DNA from: RGIG7213 sp045540335
GTDB taxonomy: Bacteria; Bacillota; Clostridia; Oscillospirales; CAG-272
Direction of reading: 5' to 3'
Assembly: GCA_045540335.1 (NCBI GenBank)
Contig: JAZQHC010000037.1
Span: 1-64,000, forward strand
Length of the DNA: 64,000 bases
The translations under genes were made by a program, and so were the position numbers. This document shows positions 32,693 to 42,186 of the stretch, piece by piece. Position 1 is the first letter of the stretch. The number at the start of each line of letters is the position of its first letter. The notes under the pieces are model-generated. The model had not been told where the DNA came from, searched no databases, and was given only the letters and a program-made list of their open reading frames with translations.

Positions 32693-34269
32693 ACAGCACC
32701 GTTTTCTTTCAATATTTCAACGCAGTCGTCAAACGTAATTATTTTGTCGTAGCGGCGGCGCGTTATTCTGCTTGTGCAGGTGGTGTAAAACGCATTTTCT
32801 GCAAAAAAATCAACGGTGGGCTTTTGTGCGGTTATCTCGCCTGCAAACATCATGGCACATTCGTCTGCACAGCGTGCGGCAAATTCGGCGTCGTGCGTTA
32901 CGGCAATAATACATACGCCCTTGCGTTTTAAAGCGTTTATTGCGCTTATTACGGTGTTGACGCCGTCTGCGTCAAGGCCTTTTGTCGGCTCGTCCAAAAG
33001 AAGTAATTTTTGGTTTCGCGATACTGCCATGGCAAGCGCAAGCAGCTGCGCCTGACCGCCTGATATATCATACGGGTGCATATCTAAAATGGGGGTGAAA
33101 TCGTAAGGTATCGTGGTTTCTGTATAATTTGCCTCTTGCAGCTCTTCCTTTACGGTGTTTTTGCAAAAAACGGTCTGCACCTCTTGCGGCAGCATGGTAA
33201 CCGTGTCGTAAATAGAATTTTTATATGCCTTCAACGGCTTTTTAAATAACTTTATACTGCCCGAATACGGCGTATTTATCCCGCAGATAAGCGAAAGCAG
33301 CGTTGATTTTCCCGCGCCGTTTCCGCCGCATATGCAAAGCACTTGCCCGCTTTTGGCAACTAAAGACAAACGGCGCAAAACGTCGCTTGCGGTTTTTGAA
33401 TATCTGAAAAACACATTTGATATTTCAAGGCAGACGTTGTTTTCTTGTTTATCTTGTTGTTTTTTTAAGCTTTTTATATCAGATTTAAAATTATTTTCTA
33501 TATAATTTTGCCCGTCCTTTACGGTAAGCGGCGGGGCATTACCGCCGAATTTTTCATATAAGCGCAAAAACGCAGGTAAAGAAGCTTGCAACGGTGCGTA
33601 TTTGCATAATTTTTTTACGGCAGCTTTTGTTTCTTCAAAGCAAACTGCTTTGCCGCCATCAATTAGAAGTATCTTGTCTGAAATGGGCAAAAACGGCTCT
33701 ATTGCGTGCTCTGATACTATAACGGTGCATAAAAGCTCCGTATTTATCTTCTTCAACAGGGTTATAAATTTTTCCTTTGATATTGGGTCAAGGCGAGAGG
33801 TTGGCTCGTCAAGTATTAAAATGTCGGGCCTTGTTACAACTGCCGCGGCAAGATTTACTATTTGCTTTTGACCGCCTGAAAGGCTGCTGCAATCCTGCCA
33901 AAGAAGGTCTTCTATTGCAAAAAACGATGCTGCCTCGCCTATGCGAAGCTTTATTTCTTCGTTGGAAAGGGCAAGGTTTTCAAGCCCGAAGGCTATCTCG
34001 TGCCATACCTTGTCGGTAACTATCTGCTCGTCGGGGTGCTGGCATACGAAGGATACTTGCAAATTGCCGTATTCAATACCGCCGGTTGATGTTCCGTTCG
34101 GCTTCAAAGCAGGAACAAGGTGCCTTAAAAGCGTGCTTTTACCGCCGCCCGTTGCGCCGCATACAAGCAAAAATTCCCCGTGATTTACAGAAAACGAAAT
34201 ATCGTTAAGTGCAGGCGTTTTTGCCAAGGGATATGTAAACGTCAAATTTTTGACAGTAAGTATTTCCAT
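32689..34269 (-). CDS. ECF transporter ATPase, two ABC domains in one chain
   Basis: A 526-residue tandem ABC ATPase. First domain: Walker A GATGGGKST (about 38-46), signature LSGGQKQ, Walker B ILILDEPTS. Second domain (about 280-526): Walker A GGNGAGKST, signature ISGGQAQ, Walker B LLLLDEPTK. It replaces the separate EcfA1 and EcfA2 subunits and powers uptake through EcfT and the S component. Its first 28 bases overlap the 3' end of ecfT in another frame. Confidence 0.95.
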   Translation of the reverse strand: MEILTVKNLTFTYPLAKTPALNDISFSVNHGEFLLVCGATGGGKSTLLRHLVPALKPNGTSTGGIEYGNLQVSFVCQHPDEQIVTDKVWHEIAFGLENLALSNEEIKLRIGEAASFFAIEDLLWQDCSSLSGGQKQIVNLAAAVVTRPDILILDEPTSRLDPISKEKFITLLKKINTELLCTVIVSEHAIEPFLPISDKILLIDGGKAVCFEETKAAVKKLCKYAPLQASLPAFLRLYEKFGGNAPPLTVKDGQNYIENNFKSDIKSLKKQQDKQENNVCLEISNVFFRYSKTASDVLRRLSLVAKSGQVLCICGGNGAGKSTLLSLICGINTPYSGSIKLFKKPLKAYKNSIYDTVTMLPQEVQTVFCKNTVKEELQEANYTETTIPYDFTPILDMHPYDISGGQAQLLALAMAVSRNQKLLLLDEPTKGLDADGVNTVISAINALKRKGVCIIAVTHDAEFAARCADECAMMFAGEITAQKPTVDFFAENAFYTTCTSRITRRRYDKIITFDDCVEILKENGAV

Positions 34270-35105
34270 CTTAAAGACTCCGAAAATTCAATTATCAACG
34301 GTAAAAATGCAAGTAATGCGTAAAAAGCATACCCAACGTATGAAAAAACGTCGGGCTGTGATTGAAATACGGGATAAAATATCGTATTTGAAGGCAATGC
34401 CAGCACTACTGATGCAAATCCTGTAACGGTAAATAAAATTACGTAAAGCACGTCTGCAGTACCGAATTTGTAAAACGAAAAGCAGGTGCGCCTTTTTTGC
34501 CCGAATCCGCGTGATTCCATGCTTTCGGCGGTTATTATGCCGTGCTCTGTTGCCCAGGTTATCATAATGGATAAAACGCGTGCTTCAAAACGTATTTTTT
34601 CAATAATCGTATCGCATTTCGCAAGCCCCATAGCTTGTTGGGTAATTCTTACACGCTTGTATCTTTCCGAAAAAAGCGGCGTAAATCTTATTGCAGAGGA
34701 AGCCAAAAGGGCAATTTTTGGAGATATTTTTCCAAATAAATATATTGTTTTATCACTTGTCATAATTTTTGAAAACGACGAAAACCAATATATTGCAGAT
34801 ATCAGCGATATACCCGAAACCGTACCGTATATCAGCGCTTCAAGTGATATCGGCGTATCGTTTATAAAAAACAGCACGGTTGTACCATTGTTGTTTAAAA
34901 GCGGGTTTAAAGCTATCATAAGTATCAACGCCGACAACAAAAACAAATGGTGCTTTTGACTTTCAGAACGGTAAATATCAAACGATACAGCCCCTAAAAA
35001 CGATAATACCGCAATTACGGGATCCATTGCGAACATCGGTATTCCTGCGGCAAACGCAAAAAAAACGATTACCGTCAACGGGTGAAAAAAATCAAAATTT
35101 CGCAT
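34242..35105 (-). CDS. ecfT: ECF transporter transmembrane protein EcfT
   Basis: A 287-residue membrane protein with helices at the N-terminal half and near 225-275. The coupling motif region (ITWATEHGIITAESMESRGFG) contains the Ala-Arg-Gly-like ESRGFG signature that binds the ATPase. It starts 5 bp after the uvrC stop, so uvrC-ecfT-ecfA-S is probably one transcript. Confidence 0.93.
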   Translation of the reverse strand: MRNFDFFHPLTVIVFFAFAAGIPMFAMDPVIAVLSFLGAVSFDIYRSESQKHHLFLLSALILMIALNPLLNNNGTTVLFFINDTPISLEALIYGTVSGISLISAIYWFSSFSKIMTSDKTIYLFGKISPKIALLASSAIRFTPLFSERYKRVRITQQAMGLAKCDTIIEKIRFEARVLSIMITWATEHGIITAESMESRGFGQKRRTCFSFYKFGTADVLYVILFTVTGFASVVLALPSNTIFYPVFQSQPDVFSYVGYAFYALLAFLPLIIEFSESLRWKYLLSKI

Positions 35106-35110
35106 TTACT

Positions 35111-36973
35111 TTATTTCCCGCCTTGTGCTTTGAAATGGTTTACTATCTCTTCGGCAAGCTGACGGTTTATACCTTTTATTTTTTCAATATCTTCAACCGA
35201 TGCGCCCTTTAGCCTTTCAAGCGTTTCAAAGCTTTCCAAAAGAACGGCGGCTTTTTTCGGTCCAACGCCTTTTATGGCAGTTAAGGAAGAGGTTTTAAGA
35301 CTTTTTCTTTTTGCTTTTTGCATTTTACCAAACGTGAAGCGGTGCACCTCTTCTTGAAGCTTGTATATAAATACGAATAAAGCGTCTGTGCGTGAAAGAG
35401 ATATTTCGCAATCAGCATCCGTTAATGCACGCGTTTTGTGATATTCGTCTTTAACCATGCCGAATATCGGCACGTTGGCGTATCCGCGCGCGTCAAACAG
35501 ATTACGTATTACAGAGGTGTGTGAGGCGCCGCCGTCAAGCAGGATAAGGTCGGGCAGAACGTCAAAGCCGGATGTTTTTTCCTCGTAATTATCAAGCCTT
35601 CTTCCCAACGCTTCAGCCATGGCGGCGTAATCGTCTTGCCCGTCGGTAGATTTAATATTGAAAACGCGGTATGCGCTTTTTTTCAATGTGCCGTTTTCGC
35701 AAACTATCATTCCGGCGGTGATATGCTCGCTTCCGTAGTTTGATATGTCGTACGCCTCTATCCTTTCGGGAACGACCTCCAGTGCAAGCGTTTTTGCAAG
35801 TGAAAACAAAATATCGTTGTTCTTTACCGCTTCTGTTTCATATTGTACTGCTTTTTGGCGGGCGTTATCGCATACCAAGCGGCATAGCTGTGCCTTTTCG
35901 CCCCTTTGCGGATACGTTACGGTAACGCTTTTTCCGCGCAAGGCTTCAAAATATTCAACCAACAATTCCGAAGGGGATTGAAAAACAGATTCGTGTATCA
36001 GAATCTCTTTTGGAACGTAACCGCGTTTTTCGTATATCCCACATAAGAATGATTCTATTTCCTCGTCACCGTCTATGGCGTACGCGCCAAGGCTGAAGCT
36101 TTCGGTATCGGAAATTATACCGCTTCTTATATAAAATACGGATATCACGCTTACGGGGTTGCCCCTGTAAATTCCTATAACGTCGTATTCGGTATCTGTT
36201 GCGGCAATAACCTTTTGGTTTTTATATAACGATTTCAGCGCGGTTATTCTGTCGCGGTATTTTGCTGCGGATTCAAACGCCAATTCTTCAGAACAGGCAA
36301 GCATCTTGTCGTTAAGCATCTTTACAGCGTCGTTTATATCGCCTCTTAAAACAGGGCGAACGGCGTCTGTTAATGCATTGTACTCGTCTTTTGAAATATT
36401 TCCCGTGCAGGGTGCACAGCAACGCCCTATCTGACTGTTAAGGCAAGGGCGAGTGCGTCCGATATCGCGTGGGAAAACCTTTTTGCAAGAGGGAATACCG
36501 TATATTCTGCTAACGGTACGCAATATCTCCCTTGCTGTTTGCCCGCTTGAATAAGGGCCAAAATACGTACCTGCGCCGTTTATTCGCTTGCGCGTTATAA
36601 CAAGGCGCGGGTAATCTTCCTTTGTCAGTAATATATAAGGGTAGCTTTTATCGTCCTTAAGTTTGATATTGTACTTCGGTTCGAACTGTTTTATTTTGCT
36701 GTTTTCAAGGGCTAGGGCTTCCGTTTCGGTGTCGCACAGAATGTAATCAAAATCGTAAACGCTGTCAACCATTCGTTTCGTTTTTGCAGAATGGTTAGTG
36801 TAGTGAAAATATTGGCTTACCCTGTTTTTCAAAGTCTTTGATTTACCAACGTATATTACGTTACCCGCAGAGTCCTTCATTATATAAACACCGGGCCTTT
36901 TTGGAAGGTCTGATGCCTTTTGTTGTAAATAAGAAAGCCTGTCTGTTCGGCTTTTTTTTGTATTTTCAGACAT
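35111..36973 (-). CDS. uvrC: excinuclease ABC subunit C
   Basis: Makes the 3' and 5' incisions in nucleotide-excision repair after UvrB loading. The 620-residue protein is full length: GIY-YIG nuclease (about 24-105; RPGVYIMKD, VIYVGKSK), cysteine cluster CLNSQIGRCCAPC (a likely Fe-S site), UVR motif (about 200-235), RNase-H-like endonuclease (AYDISNYGSEH, LILLDGG) and the C-terminal helix-hairpin-helix pair (IKGVGPKKAAVLLE). A GGAGGGGG ribosome site precedes it. It follows the HPr terminator, so it may have its own promoter that I cannot identify. Confidence 0.98.
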   Translation of the reverse strand: MSENTKKSRTDRLSYLQQKASDLPKRPGVYIMKDSAGNVIYVGKSKTLKNRVSQYFHYTNHSAKTKRMVDSVYDFDYILCDTETEALALENSKIKQFEPKYNIKLKDDKSYPYILLTKEDYPRLVITRKRINGAGTYFGPYSSGQTAREILRTVSRIYGIPSCKKVFPRDIGRTRPCLNSQIGRCCAPCTGNISKDEYNALTDAVRPVLRGDINDAVKMLNDKMLACSEELAFESAAKYRDRITALKSLYKNQKVIAATDTEYDVIGIYRGNPVSVISVFYIRSGIISDTESFSLGAYAIDGDEEIESFLCGIYEKRGYVPKEILIHESVFQSPSELLVEYFEALRGKSVTVTYPQRGEKAQLCRLVCDNARQKAVQYETEAVKNNDILFSLAKTLALEVVPERIEAYDISNYGSEHITAGMIVCENGTLKKSAYRVFNIKSTDGQDDYAAMAEALGRRLDNYEEKTSGFDVLPDLILLDGGASHTSVIRNLFDARGYANVPIFGMVKDEYHKTRALTDADCEISLSRTDALFVFIYKLQEEVHRFTFGKMQKAKRKSLKTSSLTAIKGVGPKKAAVLLESFETLERLKGASVEDIEKIKGINRQLAEEIVNHFKAQGGK

Positions 36974-36999
36974 TTTGCCCCCTCCAATCTTGGTGCGTT

Positions 37000-37078
37000 A
37001 AAAAACAAAAGGCGAAAAACCGTATAAGCCGCACAGCCGCGCCCAAAGGGTGCTGTGGCGCAAACTACGGTTTTCGCC
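37000..37078 (-). terminator. long branched terminator after the HPr gene
   Basis: An outer stem (37011-37024 with 37066-37078) and an inner stem (37028-37037 with 37052-37059) are followed on the minus strand by a T-rich tail (37010-37000). Confidence 0.75.
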
Positions 37079-37100
37079 GAAAATTCTATAATGATTTATG

Positions 37101-37364
37101 TCAGTCGGTAAGACCGCTTTCGATAAGCTCTTCCAAGCCGTTGATAGCTTCAACCTCATCAACGCCGTCTGCGATAACTGTTATCGTAGAATCCTTCGTA
37201 ATGCCGAGGGAAAGAACGCCCAGTAAACTTTTTGCGTTTACACGGCGGTCGTCTTTTTCAACCCAAATGGAACACTTGTAAGAGTTAGCCTTTTGAATGA
37301 AAAAGGTAGCGGGGCGCGCGTGCAAGCCAACGCAAATGCGAACTGTTATATTACGGGAAATCAT
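37101..37364 (-). CDS. ptsH: phosphocarrier protein HPr
   Basis: An 87-residue HPr protein that carries phosphate from enzyme I to sugar-specific EIIs. His15 is present in GLHARPAT, so it is not the His-less Crh, and the regulatory Ser46 in NAKSLLGVLSLGI would be a target of HPr kinase in Firmicutes catabolite control. ptsI is not adjacent. It has its own promoter and a strong terminator. Confidence 0.95.
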   Translation of the reverse strand: MISRNITVRICVGLHARPATFFIQKANSYKCSIWVEKDDRRVNAKSLLGVLSLGITKDSTITVIADGVDEVEAINGLEELIESGLTD

Positions 37365-37434
37365 ATCTTTATGCTCCTATCCAAAATAATGCTGTTTGTT
37401 TGAAAACCTATCAACAAAAAATAATTATGGATGA

Positions 37435-37463
37435 ATTATATCAAATTTTATCAAAAAAATCAA
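37435..37463 (-). promoter_or_regulatory. promoter of the HPr gene
   Basis: On the minus strand TTGATT (37463-37458) and TATAAT (37440-37435) with a 17-bp spacer. Confidence 0.85.
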
Positions 37464-37541
37464 TAGGTATTTCGCATATTTTTTTATTTTTTTTCGAAAT
37501 ATTCGTATATAAGAGGAAATAAATGGTATTAAAACCTATAT

Positions 37542-38033
37542 TTATTCTACGGTGTTCGGCGTGGAAATGTTCTTAATTTCTTTAACGGTAACCGTGCAAA
37601 CCGACTGCTTTGAATGAAGCGTTATTTTTGAATTAACGAATAACTTCTCTGTCGAGCATAAAAAGCCGCCGTCGGTATCCCTGCCTGTTACGGTAAACGT
37701 ACCCGTTATATCACATTTGCCGTCGATAGCGTTTTTTTCAAGCGAACCGTTTGCCAAACGAACGTACTGTACCGAATCGGAACGGGTGTACCCTTCCATA
37801 AGCATACCGAATTCCGCACCGTTTTCCAAATAGAATATATCGCCTGCTGTTATTGAAGAGAAAAACTGCTCGTCTGCCTGTTCTATTACGAATGCGATTT
37901 CTGCCGTATCACTGTAAACCGCAGAGGAAAGCGCACCTGCTATGGAGCTTCTGAAAAGTATCCCGATAAAGCATACTAAAACGAATATTATTATCAACAG
38001 ATCGCAAAAGTTGAATTTTGCCTTTTGTTTCAT
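37542..38033 (-). CDS. DUF4330-type membrane-anchored protein (copy 2)
   Basis: A 163-residue protein with one N-terminal helix (about 11-33, LLIIIFVLVCFIGILF) and an outside beta-rich domain, fitting DUF4330. It is the last gene of the rimM-trmD-polymerase operon. It is a diverged paralogue of the gene directly upstream (16-bp gap). The family commonly sits beside O-antigen-polymerase-like proteins; its function is unknown, and support of a surface polysaccharide complex is inference. Confidence 0.85.
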   Translation of the reverse strand: MKQKAKFNFCDLLIIIFVLVCFIGILFRSSIAGALSSAVYSDTAEIAFVIEQADEQFFSSITAGDIFYLENGAEFGMLMEGYTRSDSVQYVRLANGSLEKNAIDGKCDITGTFTVTGRDTDGGFLCSTEKLFVNSKITLHSKQSVCTVTVKEIKNISTPNTVE

Positions 38034-38049
38034 TTTACTTTCCTTTCTG

Positions 38050-38460
38050 TTATTTCTTCTTGTATTCTATTTCCGTGCATACGCCCTCTGCGCACGCGCT
38101 ATCGGAAGAAAAATATATTTTATGCCCTACTGCAACGGGCTGTGTGCCGATTGTAATGCTATCCCTATGGTCGGTTGCCTTTGCAGACAGTGTAAACGTA
38201 ATATCGCACGAATCGGCATTTTCGGATACGGCAACCTCTTTAACGGTGCCTATTTGGTTGCCGTCGCTTCCGTAAAGTGCGATTCCTGCGGTAAATTTAT
38301 CCGCTATGAACAACGGGGCGTTTTTGGCTTCTATTTTATATTCGATATCTAACGGTGCCGTTCCTTTTGCAACCGTTACCCCCGCAACGGAGGTGAATAT
38401 AAACACCGTAATGGCAACGATAAGTAAAATATCGAAGGAATTGAATTTGTATTTAATCAT
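38050..38460 (-). CDS. DUF4330-type membrane-anchored protein (copy 1)
   Basis: A 136-residue protein with an N-terminal helix (about 9-30, ILLIVAITVFIFTSVAGVTV) and an external domain containing IGTVKEVAV and GHKIYF, the DUF4330 pattern. It shares layout with the downstream gene, including the NFCDLLII / SFDILLIV start of the helix, which suggests tandem duplication. It lies 21 bp after the polymerase gene. Confidence 0.85.
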   Translation of the reverse strand: MIKYKFNSFDILLIVAITVFIFTSVAGVTVAKGTAPLDIEYKIEAKNAPLFIADKFTAGIALYGSDGNQIGTVKEVAVSENADSCDITFTLSAKATDHRDSITIGTQPVAVGHKIYFSSDSACAEGVCTEIEYKKK

Positions 38461-38481
38461 TATTTGCCGCCTTTCGATCCG

Positions 38482-40344
38482 TTATACAGCCCATTTCATT
38501 TCTGAAATTAAAACGGCTTCCTCTTTTGCGTAGTTGACCGTTGCTTCGCCAAGACCCATTACGAGAAACATTAAAAGCAATGCATTGCCGTTTATTGCCT
38601 CACAGCAGTAAAATGCGTGCAATGCCATTGCAAGCACGGAAAACATCGGCGCAATGATATAATACGCAGTTTGTGTGCGCAATACGTTTGAATGCATACC
38701 GTAAAGCCCTGAAAGGCATATTCTGAAATATCTGAACAGTATCGAGATAAACAGTATCAAGCAGGGAATACCGAACATCCTTGCCAAGGAAAGATAAGAA
38801 GAAAGATATACCGTATCAGTTCCTACTGCGCCCGTGCCGCCTATCGGATATGCGGCAATATCTTTAAGTGCGCTTAAATTTGCTTGAGAAGATGCAAAGT
38901 CGTTTGTAAAAACGTTTAATATCATCGTTTTGCTGAATTGCGATATTATTGCAAAAACCGCAACGGTAGGTACTGCGGCTATCACCGCGGTGGCAAAGGT
39001 TTTTTTGCTGTACGTAAGAAGAAGCATATAAACCGTTATAAACGCGGCAATATACCCGCCTAATGAAAGGGTAAAAATAAGGCAAACGGCGCACATCAAT
39101 ATTATAACGTACGAGGTATTTTTCTCTCTATCAGTTTTATTTATCATTGCACAAAACAATACAAACGGTATCATTGCGGAAAGATAAACGGCAAATTGCT
39201 CTGCCAACGGGAAAACGGAAGAAACGCCGCTTGTGGCAGAATCAATTACTGTTTGAAAAACGTTTTCCGATATGCAAAGCCTGAAATAAGAATAAAGGCA
39301 CGCCGACGTTACCGAAAGCACGCAAGTCATAAAGCAGCGTTTTATCCATTCGAAGGTAGGCATAAGATTTTTTGCTAAAAACAGGCATAGGGTAAACAAC
39401 GCCATTTTTATACCGGTGTAAACGGCGTTGATGCCGCCGGGGGAAACGATTCCGCCCAATAAAAGCAAAATTGCAAAAAGCAATATCCAAAAATCCGAAT
39501 ACGAAAATTTGAATGTTCTCTTTAGCTGCAAAACCTTAAACATGAAAGAAATAAGCGTTGTAAATGCCGTAAACGCTAAAGTTTTTACTGATACGAACGG
39601 GAATATCAAAAACAAAAGAACAACGCCCGTTTCAGGCCTTCTTAAAACGCCGATGGTAAGAAAAATCCCGATAATGCAAAAAATTATCGTTTGCGGTGAC
39701 GTAATGAAAACCAAAAGACCGCACGCCATACCAAGTATCAACGCAATGCCCGAGGGGGCGCGCTTTGCCTCTGTTTGATATATTTCGTAATTTCTTGCAC
39801 CGATGATGCTGAAAATAACGAATTTTAAAAATTTATTCTTGTAAATGTAGCTTCCCAAAGACATTTTTTCGCGTAAAAGAGGTATTGCAAACAAAATACA
39901 AGCCCCGCTTATTACGGCTTGATACGCGTTAAACGTTACCGCTTTTGAAAAGTACGGCTTTATACTGCACATTAAAAGTGCGTAAATGCCAAAGGTCAAG
40001 ATAAACGTACCTATATCGCGGCATCGGCAGCAAATAAGACTGTTTAAAACCGACCTCGTATGGCGTGCCAAAGGATTTTTACAAAGCACGCCTGCTATTT
40101 TTCTGCGGATGCGAAGCGTTTTTTCCGGATTTGATATTTTACCGATAAAAGCGGCAATAGCGCCGTTGTCGGCTTTGCTTTGTGTTTTATCGTACGAAAA
40201 CATTACGCGTGCAAATGTGCTTGTGCGTGCCTTTTTGCACAAAAAAGCATATAAGGCGTAAAGTAAGGAAAAAACGAAGCCGTCCTTTTGTTTTTTTTGC
40301 AACTTACGCGGCTTTTTTTCGCGCGGTGTGTGGCTGCTGTTCAT
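38482..40344 (-). CDS. O-antigen ligase/polymerase-like membrane protein
   Basis: A 620-residue protein with a basic cytosolic N-terminus (about 1-110) and at least 12 membrane helices, with a larger loop near 440-500 and the Wzy/WaaL-type spacing (SVFPLAEQFAVYLSAMIPF, YPIGGTGAVG). It probably polymerises or ligates a surface glycan; specificity cannot be read. It starts 8 bp after trmD and is followed by two DUF4330 genes, an arrangement that seems conserved in Clostridia. Confidence 0.85.
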   Translation of the reverse strand: MNSSHTPREKKPRKLQKKQKDGFVFSLLYALYAFLCKKARTSTFARVMFSYDKTQSKADNGAIAAFIGKISNPEKTLRIRRKIAGVLCKNPLARHTRSVLNSLICCRCRDIGTFILTFGIYALLMCSIKPYFSKAVTFNAYQAVISGACILFAIPLLREKMSLGSYIYKNKFLKFVIFSIIGARNYEIYQTEAKRAPSGIALILGMACGLLVFITSPQTIIFCIIGIFLTIGVLRRPETGVVLLFLIFPFVSVKTLAFTAFTTLISFMFKVLQLKRTFKFSYSDFWILLFAILLLLGGIVSPGGINAVYTGIKMALFTLCLFLAKNLMPTFEWIKRCFMTCVLSVTSACLYSYFRLCISENVFQTVIDSATSGVSSVFPLAEQFAVYLSAMIPFVLFCAMINKTDREKNTSYVIILMCAVCLIFTLSLGGYIAAFITVYMLLLTYSKKTFATAVIAAVPTVAVFAIISQFSKTMILNVFTNDFASSQANLSALKDIAAYPIGGTGAVGTDTVYLSSYLSLARMFGIPCLILFISILFRYFRICLSGLYGMHSNVLRTQTAYYIIAPMFSVLAMALHAFYCCEAINGNALLLMFLVMGLGEATVNYAKEEAVLISEMKWAV

Positions 40345-40352
40345 TTTATATA

Positions 40353-41078
40353 TTACCGTTCCTTTTTTCGGCGTGGCTCATTTTGCTTTTCCGTATCCTT
40401 CAAAAGATCGGGGCGCACGCGCAAGGTTTTTTCGTATGCGGCGTTGTATCTGAATTCTGCAATCTTTGCATGGTTGCCCGATATTAAAACATCGGGTACT
40501 TTTTGCCCGCGAAATTCGTACGGGCGTGTATATTGCGGATATTCAAGCATTCCGCTTGCAAAGCTTTCTTCCTCGTAGCATTCTTTATCCGATAAAACGC
40601 CGGGTATCAATCGGCATACGCAATCTGCCAAAACGCAAGCGGGTAGCTCGCCCCCTGTAAGCACGTAATCACCTATTGATATTTCTTCATCTACTATCTG
40701 GTCGATTATTCTTTCATCAATACCCTCGTAATGGCCGCACAGTATGATAAGATTGTCGTATTGGGCAAGCTCTTTTACCTTTTCGTGATTAAGCGTTTTG
40801 CCCCCCGGCGACATATATATCACGCGTCGTTTTGCATCTTGCGGGATCTGCGCGCATATTGCCTCGAAGCAGTTGTATATCGGCGGGGCTGCCATCAGCA
40901 TGCCCATGCCGCCGCCGTACGGGGTATCATCTACGCGGCGATGTTTGTCTTCTGAATAGTCGCGTATGTTGAAAAAATTCATTTCCACAGCACCCGAAGC
41001 CCTTGCCCTGCCGATAATGCTTTCCGACATGAAGGCATCAAGCACTTGTGGAAACAAAGTCATTATATCTATCCTCAT
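40353..41078 (-). CDS. trmD: tRNA (guanine-37-N1)-methyltransferase
   Basis: Methylates G37 in tRNAs with GG at 36-37, preventing frameshifts, using S-adenosylmethionine. The 241-residue SPOUT enzyme has the knot residues LCGHYEGIDERI and SIGDYVLTGGELPA and the N-terminal DIMTLFPQ. It overlaps rimM by 4 bp. The usual neighbours rpsP and rplS are absent; a polymerase gene follows instead. Confidence 0.98.
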   Translation of the reverse strand: MRIDIMTLFPQVLDAFMSESIIGRARASGAVEMNFFNIRDYSEDKHRRVDDTPYGGGMGMLMAAPPIYNCFEAICAQIPQDAKRRVIYMSPGGKTLNHEKVKELAQYDNLIILCGHYEGIDERIIDQIVDEEISIGDYVLTGGELPACVLADCVCRLIPGVLSDKECYEEESFASGMLEYPQYTRPYEFRGQKVPDVLISGNHAKIAEFRYNAAYEKTLRVRPDLLKDTEKQNEPRRKKER

Positions 41079-41578
41079 TCTATAAGCCCCGGTATTACCT
41101 TGATATAAACCCCTTCGTTTATATCAACCCTTTTTATAAATTCATCTACGGCAGGTATCATAAATTCGCCATTTTGCGTTTTTACGGTATATACGAAGGA
41201 TGCGGGCTTTTCAAGTATATCCGAAACTACCCCCAATTCTTCGCCGCTTTCAACGTTATAAACGGGCAAGCCTACAAGGTCGCTGAGAAAATAACTTCCG
41301 TTGTCTAACGGAATATCCTCGCGCTTTGCGTAAACCGTGCGGCCCTTAAGACGTGCGCCTGCCTCGGGGGAGGATACCCCACAGAACAGAACAACGGCAA
41401 ACTTGTTTGCCGGGCGGCAACAAGATATTTTTAATTCCTCGCCGCTTTGTAAATAAAGGCTTTTTAAAGCCATAAAGTCGTCGGGCGAATCACACCAGAA
41501 TTCTACCTTCATTTCGCCGCGTATGCCGTGGGTGTTGGTTATTCTGCCGATTTCTATAAATTCGGATAATTTTCTCAT
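41075..41578 (-). CDS. rimM: ribosome maturation factor RimM
   Basis: A 167-residue factor for 30S maturation that binds S19. The N-terminal IGRITNTHGIRGEMKV and the PRC-barrel (YFLSDLVGLPVYN...FMIPAVDEFIKRVD) are intact. The ATG at 41578 has a GAGG site; the open frame back to 41638 crosses the promoter. First gene of the five-gene operon. Confidence 0.95.
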   Translation of the reverse strand: MRKLSEFIEIGRITNTHGIRGEMKVEFWCDSPDDFMALKSLYLQSGEELKISCCRPANKFAVVLFCGVSSPEAGARLKGRTVYAKREDIPLDNGSYFLSDLVGLPVYNVESGEELGVVSDILEKPASFVYTVKTQNGEFMIPAVDEFIKRVDINEGVYIKVIPGLIE

Positions 41579-41609
41579 AAATACCTCTGAAATAACTGTA
41601 TTCATAATA

Positions 41610-41638
41610 ATTATAACACATTTTGCAAGGAAATTCAA
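41610..41638 (-). promoter_or_regulatory. promoter of the rimM-trmD operon
   Basis: On the minus strand TTGAAT (41638-41633) and TATAAT (41615-41610) with a 17-bp spacer. Between here and 41834 I see no gene or clear signal. Confidence 0.85.
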
Positions 41639-41833
41639 CAGATAATTTATATTATTTTATTACCAAATCTCGTATTTGTGCGCTATATGCTGTTTTTATT
41701 ATCAAAATGACTGTTTTGTATGAATGCCTTGCTTCGAATATAAAGATTTTATGGATTTAACAAGTATTTGTGAGGAAAAAAGCGTTTGAAAAGCAGTACC
41801 TAAAATCCCGTAACGGCGCAAGTGAAAGCAGAA

Positions 41834-42166
41834 TTATAATTTTTTAATCACAGTTATTGGCTTGTTGACCTTTTTTGCGTACTTTACGGTATATTCTGTG
41901 CCTTTTGAATATCCATCCCATACGACCAACACGGCATCTGCCATATCAACCATTTGTTCATTTCTTTATAAAGGTGCTGCTCGGCCGTATAGATCGTAAC
42001 GAGGACGAAGTATATGTTTTGATATACGATGCATATCTGCATATTCTTCTGCAAGGGTGTCTATTCCATTTGCCCCGCCGCTTATGATTGTATCTACATT
42101 ATCTGAGATATACGGCGAAAGATCAAAGCATTTAATACTGCGAGAACCGACTACCGCTAATTTCAT
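41834..42166 (-). pseudogene. SLOG/DUF2493-like protein interrupted by one in-frame stop
   Basis: Reading from the ATG at 42166, the first 66 codons give VVGSRSIKCFD, ISGGANGIDTLAEEYA and a terminal YDLYGRAAPL, typical of SLOG Rossmann proteins that bind nucleotides. A TAA at 41968-41966 stops it, but the same frame continues with RNEQMVDMADAVLVVWDG, then SKGTEYTVKYA, to a second stop at 41834. Relatives read a lysine or similar codon where the TAA lies, so a single base change (for example AAA to TAA) would explain it. It could also be a sequencing error. The total would be about 110 residues, a common size. It is divergent from an XRE gene. Confidence 0.85.
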
Positions 42167-42186
42167 AATATAAACCCCCTTTTCTT

